From Drosophila pseudoobscura (taxonomy: Eukaryota; Arthropoda; Insecta; Diptera; Drosophilidae): a DNA stretch of 64,000 nt. The stretch is from positions 42,733,869 to 42,797,868 of the forward strand of contig NC_046683.1 in NCBI RefSeq assembly GCF_009870125.1, in the 5' to 3' direction. Shown here piece by piece: positions 1-10,204 of the stretch; position 1 is the first letter of the stretch, and every line of letters starts with the position of its first letter. The notes under the pieces were generated by a model, which ran no database searches, was not told the origin of the DNA, and saw only the letters and a program-made list of their open reading frames with translations. A program made the position numbers and the translations under genes.

Positions 1-560
1 GCCAGAGCCGGAAGAGGCAGAAGAGGAGGAGCTCACACCAGCCACGGCACCTCCAACGGATCCAGCACCACCGGTGGACCAGTCCACCGAAGTGGATATC
101 CTCAACATTGCGCCGGTGGTGAAGCCCAATTGTCCGATCAGCGACGACCCCAGCCAGGTCATACTCATGGCCAGCAACGAATCATGCACAAATTATTATC
201 TGTGCTATCACGGACATGCCATGGAAATGCACTGCACCAACCAGTTGTACTTCAATGCCCTCACCGGGCAATGCGACCACGCGGAGAACGTTCAGTGTGC
301 GGTAGGTCTGAGAAGATTGAAAGATATCGATCGATTTACATTGAATACTTTTCCAGCTGGAAGATCCGCGCGCCCACAAATGCCTGCCCCATATGACAGA
401 GTTCTTTCCGCACCCGGACAAATGCAATTACTTCTATTACTGCATCAAGGGCTTCCTGACAATACAGCAGTGCCCCTTTTACTATGGCTGGGACATCGAG
501 CGAAGGAGTTGTGTGCAGATAAATGTGGCGAAATGCTATGGAAACTCCCGGCGAACATAA
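1..560 (+). CDS. Peritrophin-A (CBM14) chitin-binding protein, 5' end outside window
   Basis: This is the C-terminal part of a secreted chitin-binding protein, expected to act in the peritrophic matrix or another chitin layer. The frame is already open at base 2, so the start and signal peptide lie outside. Exons are <2-301 and 357-560, with a 55-base phase-0 intron (GTAGGT...TTCCAG). The order is an acidic Pro/Glu/Thr linker, then two CBM14 domains. The first runs from CPISDD to ENVQC and has the aromatic core NYYLCYHG. The second lies in exon 2, with NYFYYC and QQCPFYYGWD and a last cysteine just before the end. The same intron between the last two domains recurs in the gene at 2245-3122, so the two are tandem duplicates. 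In D. melanogaster several such genes of the CG7248-CG7306 series form a cluster, but I cannot say which one this is. Confidence 0.85.
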
Positions 561-736
561 GCACGTCTGTTCTTCCGGTCTCGGAAAGCCCAAAGCAGCC
601 AGAAAAACTCATTTCAGTTCCATAGAGTTGTGTACACGTAGGAGATAAGAGGGGATATTTATTGATAAGTTACAGCGTTTAATTAAATATAACTTATTTC
701 AAATATCTTGATTGCCACCTGCTGAACAGTGTCGAC

Positions 737-745
737 TATAAAAAG
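737..745 (+). promoter_or_regulatory. TATA box of the CBM14 gene at 781
   Basis: TATAAAAAG lies 36-44 bases before the start codon. That implies a very short 5' UTR starting near 765-770. Confidence 0.6.
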
Positions 746-780
746 CTTAGCACACAGCTCCACATCCATACTGATCGACA

Positions 781-1320
781 ATGGGGCCCTCCTTGCGCTT
801 TGACTTTGGCCTGATCGTTTGTGGCGCCATTATCGTGGCCTGTGGCATCCATGGCCTCAACATTACAGAATGCAATAATCAATTCGGATTCATAAACAAC
901 ACGCGGCCCAACTGCACCTATTCCTACATCAACTGCTCTGGCCAGGACTCGACGTTCTGTGTGGACAACATCACTTGCAGTGTCGCCTTCTATTGCAACG
1001 AGCCAATCATTTCGGGCAATTCCACTGTTGCGCCGCTTAATTCAACGTCGACGTCGACGTCGACGTCAACGTCAACGTCAACGTCAACTTCAACGTCACG
1101 ATCGCCGATCCTCTCCACAGCCTCGCCGCTGGATGTGCGAGAGCAGTGTCATCAGGGGGTAACCAAAAGGTTCAGCTATCCCCAGAATTGTAACTACTTT
1201 TACTACTGCGTGGACGGCTTTCTGCTTGTCGAGCAGTGTCCCATTGGATATGCATTCAATGCTACGACTGGAGCTTGTGGCGGACGTACACGGAGCTCCA
1301 TGGACTGTACTGTACGCTGA
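781..1320 (+). CDS. Secreted two-domain CBM14 chitin-binding protein
   Basis: This is a 179-residue intronless gene. A signal peptide (about residues 1-25, hydrophobic core LIVCGAIIVACG) is followed by an N-terminal cysteine-rich module with several N-glycosylation sites. Next comes a linker of about nine Thr-Ser pairs encoded by an ACGTCG-type hexamer run (about 1047-1098). The C-terminal CBM14 domain is typical, with CHQGV, NCNYFYYC, EQCPIGYAFN and a terminal cysteine. The N-terminal module is a diverged CBM14. The Thr-Ser run is mucin-like and probably O-glycosylated. It is also a slippage-prone repeat, so linker length is likely to vary between strains. The gene is a member of the tandem cluster, with a TATA box just upstream and a polyadenylation signal AATAAA near 1375. 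Confidence 0.88.
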   Translation: MGPSLRFDFGLIVCGAIIVACGIHGLNITECNNQFGFINNTRPNCTYSYINCSGQDSTFCVDNITCSVAFYCNEPIISGNSTVAPLNSTSTSTSTSTSTSTSTSTSRSPILSTASPLDVREQCHQGVTKRFSYPQNCNYFYYCVDGFLLVEQCPIGYAFNATTGACGGRTRSSMDCTVR

Positions 1321-1460
1321 AGTAGTGAGAGCTAAAGTAGAGAAAACATTTTTAATTAGCCCCGTGTCTTGTCAAATAAAATCAATTTAGCTAGCAAATA
1401 AATTGAGCTTATAGCCAGAGCCTTATCTCATTGACGAGCGAACCGAAGCGAACTCCCACC

Positions 1461-1468
1461 TATAAAGG
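1461..1468 (+). promoter_or_regulatory. TATA box of the CBM14 gene at 1508
   Basis: TATAAAGG lies 40-47 bases before the ATG at 1508. The spacing matches that of the neighbouring cluster gene. Confidence 0.6.
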
Positions 1469-1507
1469 AGGCCCTGACCTGGAAGATGGGAACAGTTGAA
1501 AGCCTAT

Positions 1508-2092
1508 ATGTGGAAGTTGTTGTTACTCTTTGGCTGCCTGCTGCCTGGCCATCAGGTGGGGGCGGCATTCCTACAAGAATGTCAGGGAGTGATCATTAAT
1601 AAGGTGACAAATCCCGACCAGTCGTGCAGCGAGTTCGTTCACTGTAACGGAGACGATTCCTACTACTGTAATGGGGATTGCCTGGAGCCTGTCGATTGCT
1701 ATGGTGCAAATGAAGAACAAATCGTTTCCCCTGCACCAGAACCCGCCGTACCGGAAAACCCCAAGCCAGATAGCACATCTGCCCCAATGACATCGAGTCC
1801 TCGCCCATCATATACGATTAGACCTACTTCAGCAGCTTCAACAGCCTCAACAGCCTCAACAGCCGCACCAGCAGTAGCAGCCACAACCATTTCGAGCACC
1901 GATGTCCATGTAATCTGCAAGACGAGCGGCCGAAACAAGGTCTATCCCTACCCGGCCAATATTAACTACTACTATCAATGTATGGGAGATTTTCTCCTTA
2001 TCCAGCAGTGCCCGCAGAATTTTCATTTCGATGCCGCGCAAGAACAATGTATTGCGACAAAACCTTATCGCATGATACGGCTATTCATGTAA
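1508..2092 (+). CDS. Secreted two-domain CBM14 chitin-binding protein with incomplete last domain
   Basis: This is a 194-residue intronless gene. ATG 1508 is the first ATG in frame and gives a clear signal peptide (MWKLLLLFGCLLPG, mature end near AFLQEC). The N-terminal CBM14-like module runs to about residue 65. A Pro/Ser/Thr/Ala linker with an SAASTAS-type repeat follows. The C-terminal CBM14 starts at VICKTSG and keeps NYYYQC and QQCPQNFHF. After the fifth cysteine (EQC) the protein ends in TKPYRMIRLFM, so the sixth conserved cysteine of the domain is missing. The usual CBM14 has three disulfides; here one cysteine would be unpaired. The gene may still be functional or may be losing function. 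It is a tandem cluster member on the same strand as its neighbours. Confidence 0.82.
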   Translation: MWKLLLLFGCLLPGHQVGAAFLQECQGVIINKVTNPDQSCSEFVHCNGDDSYYCNGDCLEPVDCYGANEEQIVSPAPEPAVPENPKPDSTSAPMTSSPRPSYTIRPTSAASTASTASTAAPAVAATTISSTDVHVICKTSGRNKVYPYPANINYYYQCMGDFLLIQQCPQNFHFDAAQEQCIATKPYRMIRLFM

Positions 2093-2244
2093 GATTCCCC
2101 AGAGAGTCGTTAATAAAGAAGATACCAACCGTGTTCCTAAGCAAATTAAATTCCTATACTCGTATACTCCCAAATGACGGCAAGAAAACCCCGCTGACTA
2201 CACAGTCACATGAGTAGTTGACTTTTTGGAACGATACAGAGAAG

Positions 2245-3122
2245 ATGTCGAAGCTTTGTGTTTTCTTGTTTCTAATGGGCTTCCTTCTTGGCAGATGCCA
2301 GGCGGACGAATTTGCCGAGTGCATTGGCAATGATGGGGGCTTTGTTTCCTCTCAAAAGAGCTGCGCACACTACATTTTCTGTAACGGAAATGATTCATAT
2401 GACGGTGAATGCCCTGACGGCGAATACTTCAGCTCCGATACGGAAATGTGCGAGCCAATGGGCGATATTGATTGTCGCTCAGGACAGGCTATGGAGACGG
2501 ATAATACACCAGAATTAGATTCTAGTACAGATAGCTCAACAGTTGTCCATACTGAATCGCCTTCTAATAGTACTCTAGCAGCCGAATCACTGAACGCCAC
2601 ATCAACTCCAACGTCCATCGATGGCCCAGGGAGCAACACGACAGTATTTGCCCCGAGTGTGGAGATAATTGTGACCAGTATTTGCCCACGAGAGGATAAC
2701 AAGAGCCGCATCATATTAATGGCAAATCAAAATTCCTGCACGGACTACTATGTTTGCTATCAGGGTGAACCGTATCCCATGAACTGTGCGGCCACCTTGC
2801 ACTTCAATCCCCGCACTGGCAAATGCGATCATCCCGAGAATGTGCGATGTATGGTGGGTTTAACAGATAGAAGATTCTTATAAGCAATGCCTTCAAAATT
2901 GTTATATTCTTTTAGGCAACCACAAACAATCCCCGGGAGCAGTGCAAACGACATACGATGGATATTTACCCGCACCCAGATAATTGCAATTATTTCTACC
3001 AATGTCGCCTGGGCTACTTAATTGTACAGCAGTGTCCTTTCTTTTATGGCTGGGACCACGAGAAACGATCCTGTGTAGTTCTCAGCCAGGCCAAGTGCTA
3101 TAACCAAAGGAAATTTCAATGA
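2245..3122 (+). CDS. Secreted three-domain CBM14 chitin-binding protein
   Basis: Exons are 2245-2853 and 2916-3122, giving 271 residues with a 62-base phase-0 intron. ATG 2245 opens a signal peptide (MSKLCVFLFLMGFLLG, cleavage near CQADEF). Domain 1 (about residues 21-72) has CIGNDGG and HYIFCNG. A long Ser/Thr/Asn linker follows. Domain 2 (about 150-203) has CTDYYVCYQG and FNPRTGKCDHPENVRC. Domain 3 is in exon 2, with NCNYFYQC and QQCPFFYGWDHEKRSC. Structure and intron position match the partial gene at the window start, which marks a recent duplication. It probably binds chitin in the gut lining. A polyadenylation signal AATAAA lies right after the stop (about 3129). Confidence 0.88.
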
Positions 3123-4107
3123 AATGATAATAAAACTTTAGTATGTACTCTAAGCTTTGGGGACCTTCTTTGATTGTAGACTCTTGTGTACTCTAAACAA
3201 ATTAGTTTTAGATAATAGTAAACTGATTTGAAGATATTACTGATATTCAGTATTCATTAAATCACAGCTATACTCATGAGCCTTTAATGCGTTCGATCAT
3301 TACGAATCCTGCATTCAGTCAGATTCGAATCACCCCGAGTCACCTCACTGAAAACCGAATCCGAGCACTGTGGATTACATCAGCAATTTTAGTTCGTATA
3401 TCCTCTGACTTTCAGAGAATTGCTCGGCACCCATGACCTACACATGACAAGACCTGCTTCGAGTCCCGAATCCAAACGAATCGATTCGGTTGCCGGTTCA
3501 TGCAGGACTCTAGTACATGTGTCAATTTTTAGCTGGGAAGCACATTTCGTAGCATCACTAAGGGCGCTCAGCCTTGAAAATAACTTTCGCTGGAGCTGCG
3601 TTGTGAATCATGCTAACTCATATCTGATCTGATATCATATCTTTGCTAAGAATGAACCTTGGACCAAAAAAAGTGCTAAAATCAGACGAATCGAACTGGA
3701 GGCGAAAAGGAACCATTGACCGATATCAACCGTTTACTCGACAAGGTCATCGAACATAATTGCAGGTGGCTACGCCACTCATCTCTCCGAGGTAATCTCG
3801 GTATTCCTTTTTTTTGGGGTTTCTGAAATCAATAGTGCGGGATGTGTCTCAATGCCATCAATCGATTGGTTGAAGGGGAAAGAAACGGAAGTTTTTTGCA
3901 AAAAAAAATTGTATCTGAAATAGTTTGTTGTTTTGGCCCCGTTATCGACTTCGTCTACACGCAGTTGAAAATGTTAATTTTCTGATATTGAGGGCGAGGT
4001 ATCTAGACGTCGCCTGTATGGCATATATGCCAAGTTCTTCGTGTAATACGTTATTAGAATAAAACTGCGCTTTACTGGAGCTTGACACACGAATCAGGAT
4101 GAATACG
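3123..4107. other. Spacer between two cluster genes, nothing recognised
   Basis: About 1 kb of AT-rich spacer without a convincing frame. GAATC-rich short repeats (TTCGAATC, CCGAATCC, CCCGAATCC) occur at 3290-3490. I see no RNA gene or recognisable mobile element. Confidence 0.5.
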
Positions 4108-5019
4108 ATGAAATTCAATACAAGTAGATACAATCATGTAATGTAAAAGTTAAATAAAATAACCACTGTCTCTCCACTTCTAGCAGTAATTGGTTTTTTG
4201 GTGCTAAGCTGTATGGCCGCGGCCCAGAAAAACTGGAAGCTCTGGAAGCCCACTAATTCGGTGACCATACGACAGAATGGCGGAAGCCTGTGTGCCAATC
4301 ATTTGGTTGGTGAATTTGTGCCGCATGCTGAAGACTGCCAAATGTTTTATCTTTGCGTGGAGAACGGTGATGCTGTCTTGGCCTCCTGTCCGCCCACAAT
4401 GCTCTTCAATTCTGATAGCAAGCTCTGCGATACAGCGGGGAATGTGAGATGCAGAAACGACACAAAGAGCGGCATGGAAAACGCAATTCCGCCGAACGCC
4501 GGTGACAACGATTTCAACAACATGATTACGGATGCGGCTACCTACTGTGCCACGTTAACGCAACAGCAGTCCAACGATCGGATCGTTTATATAGGCAGCT
4601 CCAGCAGCTGTAGCAATTACTACATCTGCTATTATGGGCAGGCTATACTGCAGGAGTGCAGCTCGGAACTGCATTGGAATGCGATGACTGGAAAGTGCGA
4701 TGTACCGGAGAGGGCTCAATGCACGTTGGGTGCTCCTGAAGAGGATCCTTCTACGAATCCAACTGCTCCCAATGGGAACATAAACTCGGGTGTAGCTGTG
4801 TGGAATGAGTTCATCCACTGCCCCACCTACGGACAACATCTGTATCCCCATATGCAGCGATGCGAGTTTTTCATTTACTGTGTGAAAGGACATCCCACTC
4901 TGCAGCAATGTCCGTTTTATTATTTCTTTGATATTGCCTCAAAAAGTTGTCAGTGGTCGCGTACGGCTTTGTGTGTACGTGATTTAAATTTGCCGCCCCA
5001 AATAAAACGGCAAACCTAA
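4108..5019 (+). CDS. Secreted three-domain CBM14 chitin-binding protein with signal peptide split by an intron
   Basis: Exons are 4108-4123 and 4184-5019 (283 residues). I infer the 16-base first coding exon: ATGAAATTCAATACA+A ends at a GTAGAT donor and joins in phase 1 to CA-GTA-ATT after a TTCTAG acceptor. The product MKFNTTVIGFLVLSCMAAAQ is a good signal peptide. Without this exon the large frame has no upstream ATG and only half a signal. Three CBM14 domains follow: CANHLVG to GNVRC, CATLTQQ to RAQC, and CPTYGQ to TALC. Each has six cysteines and aromatic residues around C4 (MFYLC, NYYICYYG, FFIYC). It is the last member of the tandem cluster. Its role in chitin-matrix binding is inferred from the family. 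Confidence 0.82.
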
Positions 5020-5657
5020 CTCTACCACTTGTGTGTTTACTGATTTTCTTATCGATTTCCCCCACGTTCCAACACTAGTGTATCGTTTTGTCTATTGCTA
5101 TTTCTGTCTTGCAGTCTAGATTGGATTTGAAGTCTGGTGGAATTCAAGCACCATAAAATAAGTATTTTATATGAATATTCTTTAATATGAATTTTGGAGT
5201 CAAACAATCCAGGTACTGGCATCTAGCCTGGCGGACCTATTATGCCTATTACTCGTGGGATCTACATAGACTACTGTTTCGATCCGTCGTACAGGACGGA
5301 TCAGCTATGAAATCCACGATTCAGAGGTTCATTTTGGATAAGATTGTGCCCATGGGAGCTGGGACTATTTATTATCGTCAACGAATATGCAAAAAACACA
5401 ACTTTAATATTTAAAGTTGGAGACGATGTAGCATAGCAAATAGTACGCTCCATTGTCTTAAAACATGGCGGATATTTGGTTTCGGCTTATTTCGATATGA
5501 TGGGTGAATTTATGCATAAAAATAACTAATATTCGCCTAGTGCCGTACGAAATCCGTCCCAAAGAGTTTAGGGCTAAATAAAAGCTAAAAAACATGCCAA
5601 GCTGAGTAATTTCAGGTCATATACGCTTTATTAAAACACAAAATTAACGAGGATTCT
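5020..5657. other. Intergenic spacer
   Basis: AT-rich spacer following the CBM14 cluster. A 75-codon frame at 5187-5414 has aromatic-rich content but lacks the cysteine spacing of CBM14 and is not called. Confidence 0.4.
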
Positions 5658-6013
5658 AATGGCCATATGACACTAGACTTTGCTAACCGACTAACTGCAA
5701 AAACAGAGATGGCCATTGCGAAAAGCATGCAGTGAGAGCGAGAGATACGCTTATATGAATGCGTCAGTTTGGCTTTACAGCTGAGCAGGGAGCAGCAATT
5801 ATCGATTGTTATACGTTTTACATCCAATTTTTCTGTCTGACTGAGTGTGCGTGATGGAAAAAATCTTTTCGTTCCAAAATGTGTTGCAGTTCTTCGACTG
5901 ATAGCCGGGAGACGTGTCCAAAGACGGCAACGAACACTAATTTTGCGTGTTGTCACTCACGATATCTCTGTCTTCGCAGCAAAGTTAGCAAAGTCTAATG
6001 TTATAGCACCATA
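5658..6013. mobile_element. MITE-like element with about 30-base terminal inverted repeats
   Basis: The left end (5658-5687) and the reverse complement of the right end (5984-6013) match at 24 of 30 positions. They share the perfect core TAGACTTTGCTAAC. The 356-base interior has no long frame with a start and no transposase similarity that I can see, which fits a non-autonomous DNA transposon. I could not fix a target-site duplication. The element ends about 20 bases before the DRE promoter site of the BAG2 gene. Confidence 0.55.
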
Positions 6014-6035
6014 AGCTCTAAAAAGTAATTCAGAT

Positions 6036-6064
6036 TATCGATAGTGGTCTATAAACATCGATAG
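6036..6064 (+). promoter_or_regulatory. Two DRE (TATCGATA-type) sites, promoter of the BAG2 gene
   Basis: TATCGATA lies at 6036-6043 and CATCGATA at 6057-6064. DREF-bound DRE sites are typical of constitutively active fly promoters. They lie about 350 bases before the first coding exon at 6413, so transcription probably starts near 6090-6150. Confidence 0.6.
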
Positions 6065-6412
6065 AATTAATGATCAATGCTTCTCCATCTCTAGTGTTGT
6101 ACAAAGACAAATGTTTCATCTCTAGGAAAATAAATTGAAGGTAAATAAAAAAATAAAACAAGTAAACAAACCTGCTCAAACATGTAAGAAAATCACTTCA
6201 GAGTTAAAACGAAAAAATAATTTTTGTGAAACGTGAAATTAAAACACCGCTTGCTTCAAATTGTTACCAAGCCGCAGGTAATCAATCTATTTAAATATAC
6301 GAACAGCGAAATCGAGTCCCTGGAGCGAACAAGGCAACTAGGTGATTATTGCCCAAAAATTGTCGTTCATTTGTGCACACGTAAGAAACAAAAGAAAACA
6401 TACGAGAACTTA

Positions 6413-8134
6413 ATGGAAAATATGCTGCAAAATTTGCGAAGTATTTTTCGCAAACGACGTCACTGCAGTGAAGAAACGCCGCCGCCTTCTGAGGGCCCTG
6501 AGCTCCATCCTCGATTTCCTTGCGGGGATGACGAGGGGTCGGGGCCGGGGCCGGGGCCGGGGTCCAATGATGACTATAGTGTCGCCTGGCCGGACGCATA
6601 TTTTAACAGCACACCAGCCGATAGGTAATTAAATACTAAATGAGCACTCCGTCTCTCTCTCTCTTCTTACAGCTTGCGTGTGTGTGTGTGTATAAACAAA
6701 ATATAAAAAATAAGCAAAAGCATCAAACACTTCTCCGACACCTACTCAAAAAGCTTAAGACATTCCAAAAGTAGCCACCAAACGGCCAAAATCGAAGCCA
6801 CAGTAGGCAGCAAGCAGCACGGAGACCCACAGCGATTAACACTTGTTTGGAAAACGCAAACGCAGGCAGTTTGATTTCACTCTGGATCAGCCGCAGGAGA
6901 TGGAAATTGATGCGCAATCAGCGCAGCGTCCCAGCGAGAATCATCTTCATCAACAACAAAACTCATCCAGCGGCCACCACTCGGAGTCACCAATGAATTT
7001 CGACTATTTGCACAGCCTTCGTTCAGGCGCGGTGCCTTCCACATCCACAGCAGTCTCCAGCGCCAGTGACAATGGCAGCAACAGCTCATATGGACTAGTC
7101 GACGACAGTAGAGCACTGGACAGGTTGTTATTCCATCCTACATAAAATCAATCAAAACTTGTAGAGACCACAACACAAAACGACAGGCACAAACGTTTCA
7201 TTTCTTTTGTTATTTCCCCACCTCACACTGCTACCAGCTTCATTCGTTTATTTTTTTATAACATAATGGTGATAGCTAAAGTACCTCCGAAAGACGCCCA
7301 CACAGCTTCGAAACCTGTGTGTAAGCGGCTCTCAGGTCATTATTTGTAGACCTTATGTATTTCTATAAGTGGAGAGCTGAGCCATAGCAGAGCGGTCTAA
7401 CAGTCTTAATTTGCTTGTTTCTTTTCATATGAAAACCAATGAACCCGATGAAAACATTCAACAGATCAATAAATGCCAACGAGAGGTAAATACGAATTAA
7501 ATATTTGCAAACCATTACTAAACTCTGAACAACTTACAGATTTGTTAACATATTGGATCAGATTGATGCACGTGTAGAGAAGCTTCGCAAGGATGCTCTC
7601 AATTTACAAGAGATGAAAGACTACCTTTTAATGTCTATGGATCTGATCAAGAGCAATGATAAGCTTCAGAAGATGAGAGAGTGTAAGTAGATTGTTCACA
7701 TAATACCTCACGGAAACGGGAAACGGATAACAATGTAATCCCTCTCTTCCCCTGTAGCCGAGCGCGAGGAGATCATGTTGTACATACAGCGCGTCAGCTC
7801 ACGCCTGGGAACTGTTGAGCTAAATGTGCGCACAGTGCGTGACAACTCTCAGGAGGATTCTCTTAGTCAAATAAATTCTTTGATCGACACTATGATAAAA
7901 ATGGGAGATCCTGTGATCGGCCGCCAACGTTGCCAGCTGTACTTGAACGCGTGCTGCAGTAGTGCCATGGATCCGTCTGGACATCTGGACACTCTGTCCG
8001 AGGCTGATGTCGGACCGATCGACAAGAAATTTGAGAGCGCTCTACTTGGTTGTACTTTGGACGACCAGAAGAACATCAAGAAGCGATTGCAGGCCCTAAT
8101 GGGTTACTTAAACAAGCAAACTGTTAGCCATTAA
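6413..8134 (+). CDS. BAG2-type Hsp70 cochaperone, three alternative first exons
   Basis: The common exons are 7540-7682 and 7758-8134. The conserved C-terminus (IDKKFESALLGCTLDDQKN, IKKRLQALMGYL) matches human BAG2 (VDQKFQSIVIGCALEDQKK), so the product should be an Hsp70 nucleotide-exchange cochaperone of the BAG2 type, probably the D. melanogaster CG7945 ortholog. Upstream of the shared part is a coiled-coil stretch (ILDQIDARVEKLRKDAL). Three first coding exons are possible: 6413-6624 (ATG 6413, with a short GPGPGPG tract), 6900-7123 (ATG 6900) and 7439-7485 (ATG 7439). Each ends in AG before a GT donor and joins phase 2 to A-TTT-GTT, giving Arg-Phe-Val. The predicted proteins are 243, 247 and 188 residues. 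The three starts are inferred from sequence; the shared part is certain. Confidence 0.85.
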
Positions 8135-8377
8135 TTTGATTGTTTTTGACCCATTTAAAGTACATAGCATTATTATCGAACCAAAACGAATCACGTCACC
8201 AAATAAAAACAAGTAAACGAAATGCACGGAATATAAACAATTCTGAGTCTTTTGGGAACGTTCGAATCAGTTTTGGCCAAATAGTATCGATTAAGCGGCG
8301 GAAAGGTCTTACAATTTGTTTGTTTTTGGTTTATATATTTAGTCATTTTAAGTAACAGTTTAAATGTGCATATCGTT

Positions 8378-9409
8378 TTACAACATTCCAGGAAAACACA
8401 TATCTTGTGTCTTCAAGACACGATCACTTAGTACCCACACGGCGCCATTGGTGCCAAAAAATATTTGTTGTATGTTTTTCGATGTCAGATAGATGATTTC
8501 GTTGCCCTCGGCCGTGATGTTAGCCAGCTGGACACACCGCACAACCGCTCCAAACTTGGATATGGCATAGTACAAGGTTCCCAAGCTGTCCATGATCATG
8601 CTGCGAGCCTTGCCCAAAAGGGTGCCCTGACGGGTGAGTTGTATGTGTTTTTTTGCTAGAGAGTTGGAGGAAAATGCAGCATTCTCTTCCCATTGCAGAA
8701 CGTCTACGGAGCTATAGAGCCCGCCATCTTGATCGGCAACAATTAACTCGCCCTGAAGACCAAAAGTGAAGTCGATTGGCTTGATGGGAAATGATTGCTG
8801 CATACTCTCGTACTTGTGGCTCTTCAGGGAACGACTTCGCCAGGTCTGCTCCAGTATATCGTAGGCCAGAATATGCGGGCTTTGGCCCTGGATGAAATAT
8901 ATGTGTCGTTCAAGTTTGCAGCTCTCTATTCTGGGTCCCAGTTTTACAACCAAGCTTTGGGTGTTGTTGGAGTCAATGTGCTGACCGCAGTCAATTCTCA
9001 GGAGCTCCGCATTGTTGCGTATCAAATCAAAGACGAACAGCCTGGGGGAACACCTGCTGCCCGGCCAGCCGACATCCATAACCCACAAGCGACTGAGGCT
9101 GTCCACCTGCGACCAATGCGCTTGCTGCAGCAGCGTACAGTCGGAATGAGCCCCATTCGCGTGTACGTCGCGGTGGGGAAATATCACAGTTGGCATTGGA
9201 AAGCGCGATACCGGCCACTGGGCCTCGATGAGTGTGGGTGAATCGTTCCCTTTTACTGTCACACTGAGAAATACTCTCGAGTAATGCATCGACAAATGAC
9301 GGACACTGTAGCTGGATTCGTTGAAGCCAGCCTTGGGCAACAGCCACGCTGCATTCGCAGTCGCCTGAGCAAGAACCAGCAAAACGAAGGGAACCTTCTG
9401 TTTGACCAT
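8378..9409 (-). CDS. Yellow / major royal jelly protein family member, secreted
   Basis: This is a single-exon gene. ATG at 9409 (343 residues) gives a textbook signal peptide (MVKQKVPFVLLVLAQATANA). An in-frame ATG at 9466 would add 19 non-hydrophobic residues and is less likely. The MRJP propeller signatures are present: RLWVMDVGW followed by GSRCSPRLFVFDL, and the late NGAVWVLSDR. Two typical cysteine pairs and N-glycosylation sites are visible. Yellow-family proteins act in cuticle pigmentation, eggshell or behaviour, and the substrate of most is unknown. The protein is shorter than the usual 400-500 residues, and I cannot tell which yellow gene it is. The 3' end faces the BAG2 gene 243 bases away. 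Confidence 0.85.
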   Translation of the reverse strand: MVKQKVPFVLLVLAQATANAAWLLPKAGFNESSYSVRHLSMHYSRVFLSVTVKGNDSPTLIEAQWPVSRFPMPTVIFPHRDVHANGAHSDCTLLQQAHWSQVDSLSRLWVMDVGWPGSRCSPRLFVFDLIRNNAELLRIDCGQHIDSNNTQSLVVKLGPRIESCKLERHIYFIQGQSPHILAYDILEQTWRSRSLKSHKYESMQQSFPIKPIDFTFGLQGELIVADQDGGLYSSVDVLQWEENAAFSSNSLAKKHIQLTRQGTLLGKARSMIMDSLGTLYYAISKFGAVVRCVQLANITAEGNEIIYLTSKNIQQIFFGTNGAVWVLSDRVLKTQDMCFPGML

Positions 9410-10204
9410 CTTTGGATACAAACTGAATAAAACTGAGCTTGGAGCGTGTGGTTTGCTGATGTACATAGGTTTTCAAAGAACTCGTTCAAATCGCTTAGAT
9501 CAGCAATTGGTTTCATGTGTCGCCATAAAAAAATTGATTTCAGCGACCTGCATTAATGGGGACTAACAGACTGAAATGGGTTTTTATGTTGGCTATCGAC
9601 GTTTGGTCAACATTATGTGTGTTGAAGAGAAATTATTTAGTAGATACATATGATTTTCAGATTCGTACCAAAACCTTATCAGAGATTCGCAGGTTTATTG
9701 ATTATTGCGCTATAATCTATGTTATAATTTACTTGTAGATTTCCAGTGCTATTAAACAATTAACTTGGCTAAGGTAAATCCCCGAAAAATGTTCATCACG
9801 AATAATAATCCTTTCAAGAGGGCTCCTAACGAACTTGATACGAAATGTTCCCTGTTGATTAGTAATTTAATAATAGAAAACTGCTCATCCGAACCTCTTC
9901 TAGCCGAAAGTGTGGTCTATTTCCTGTCTATAATCAATCTTCAACTGTATACTCTTATCTCTGACTCTGACCGATTTGTCACTGCCACTGCATGGTTTGA
10001 CTGTCCCCTTGCCTGTTTTCTGAATCACCTGGAAATATCTGTGCCAGCCCAATCAAATACTCTAAAGTTTTATAGATCATAAATATAGATGTATTTGCTT
10101 CTTAAAATACTCAAGATGTCTGCCCTATGGTTTGATTTAAGTAATGATTATGGTTTTTTTCAGTTTGCGCCTAAGTTTATGATTGAAGTCTGTGGAGGTG
10201 ATAG
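9410..10204. other. Intergenic, AT-rich
   Basis: Two open plus-strand stretches (9556-9738 and 9765-10082) have no domain, signal or splice context. I read them as chance frames. Nothing else recognised. Confidence 0.4.

Noticed and set aside
5187-5414. Aromatic-rich 75-codon frame after the CBM14 cluster
   Set aside because: It lacks the cysteine pattern of CBM14 in every frame.
9765-10082. 105-codon frame between the yellow-family and small membrane-protein genes
   Set aside because: AT-rich codons, starts from a non-ATG codon, no domain and no signal.
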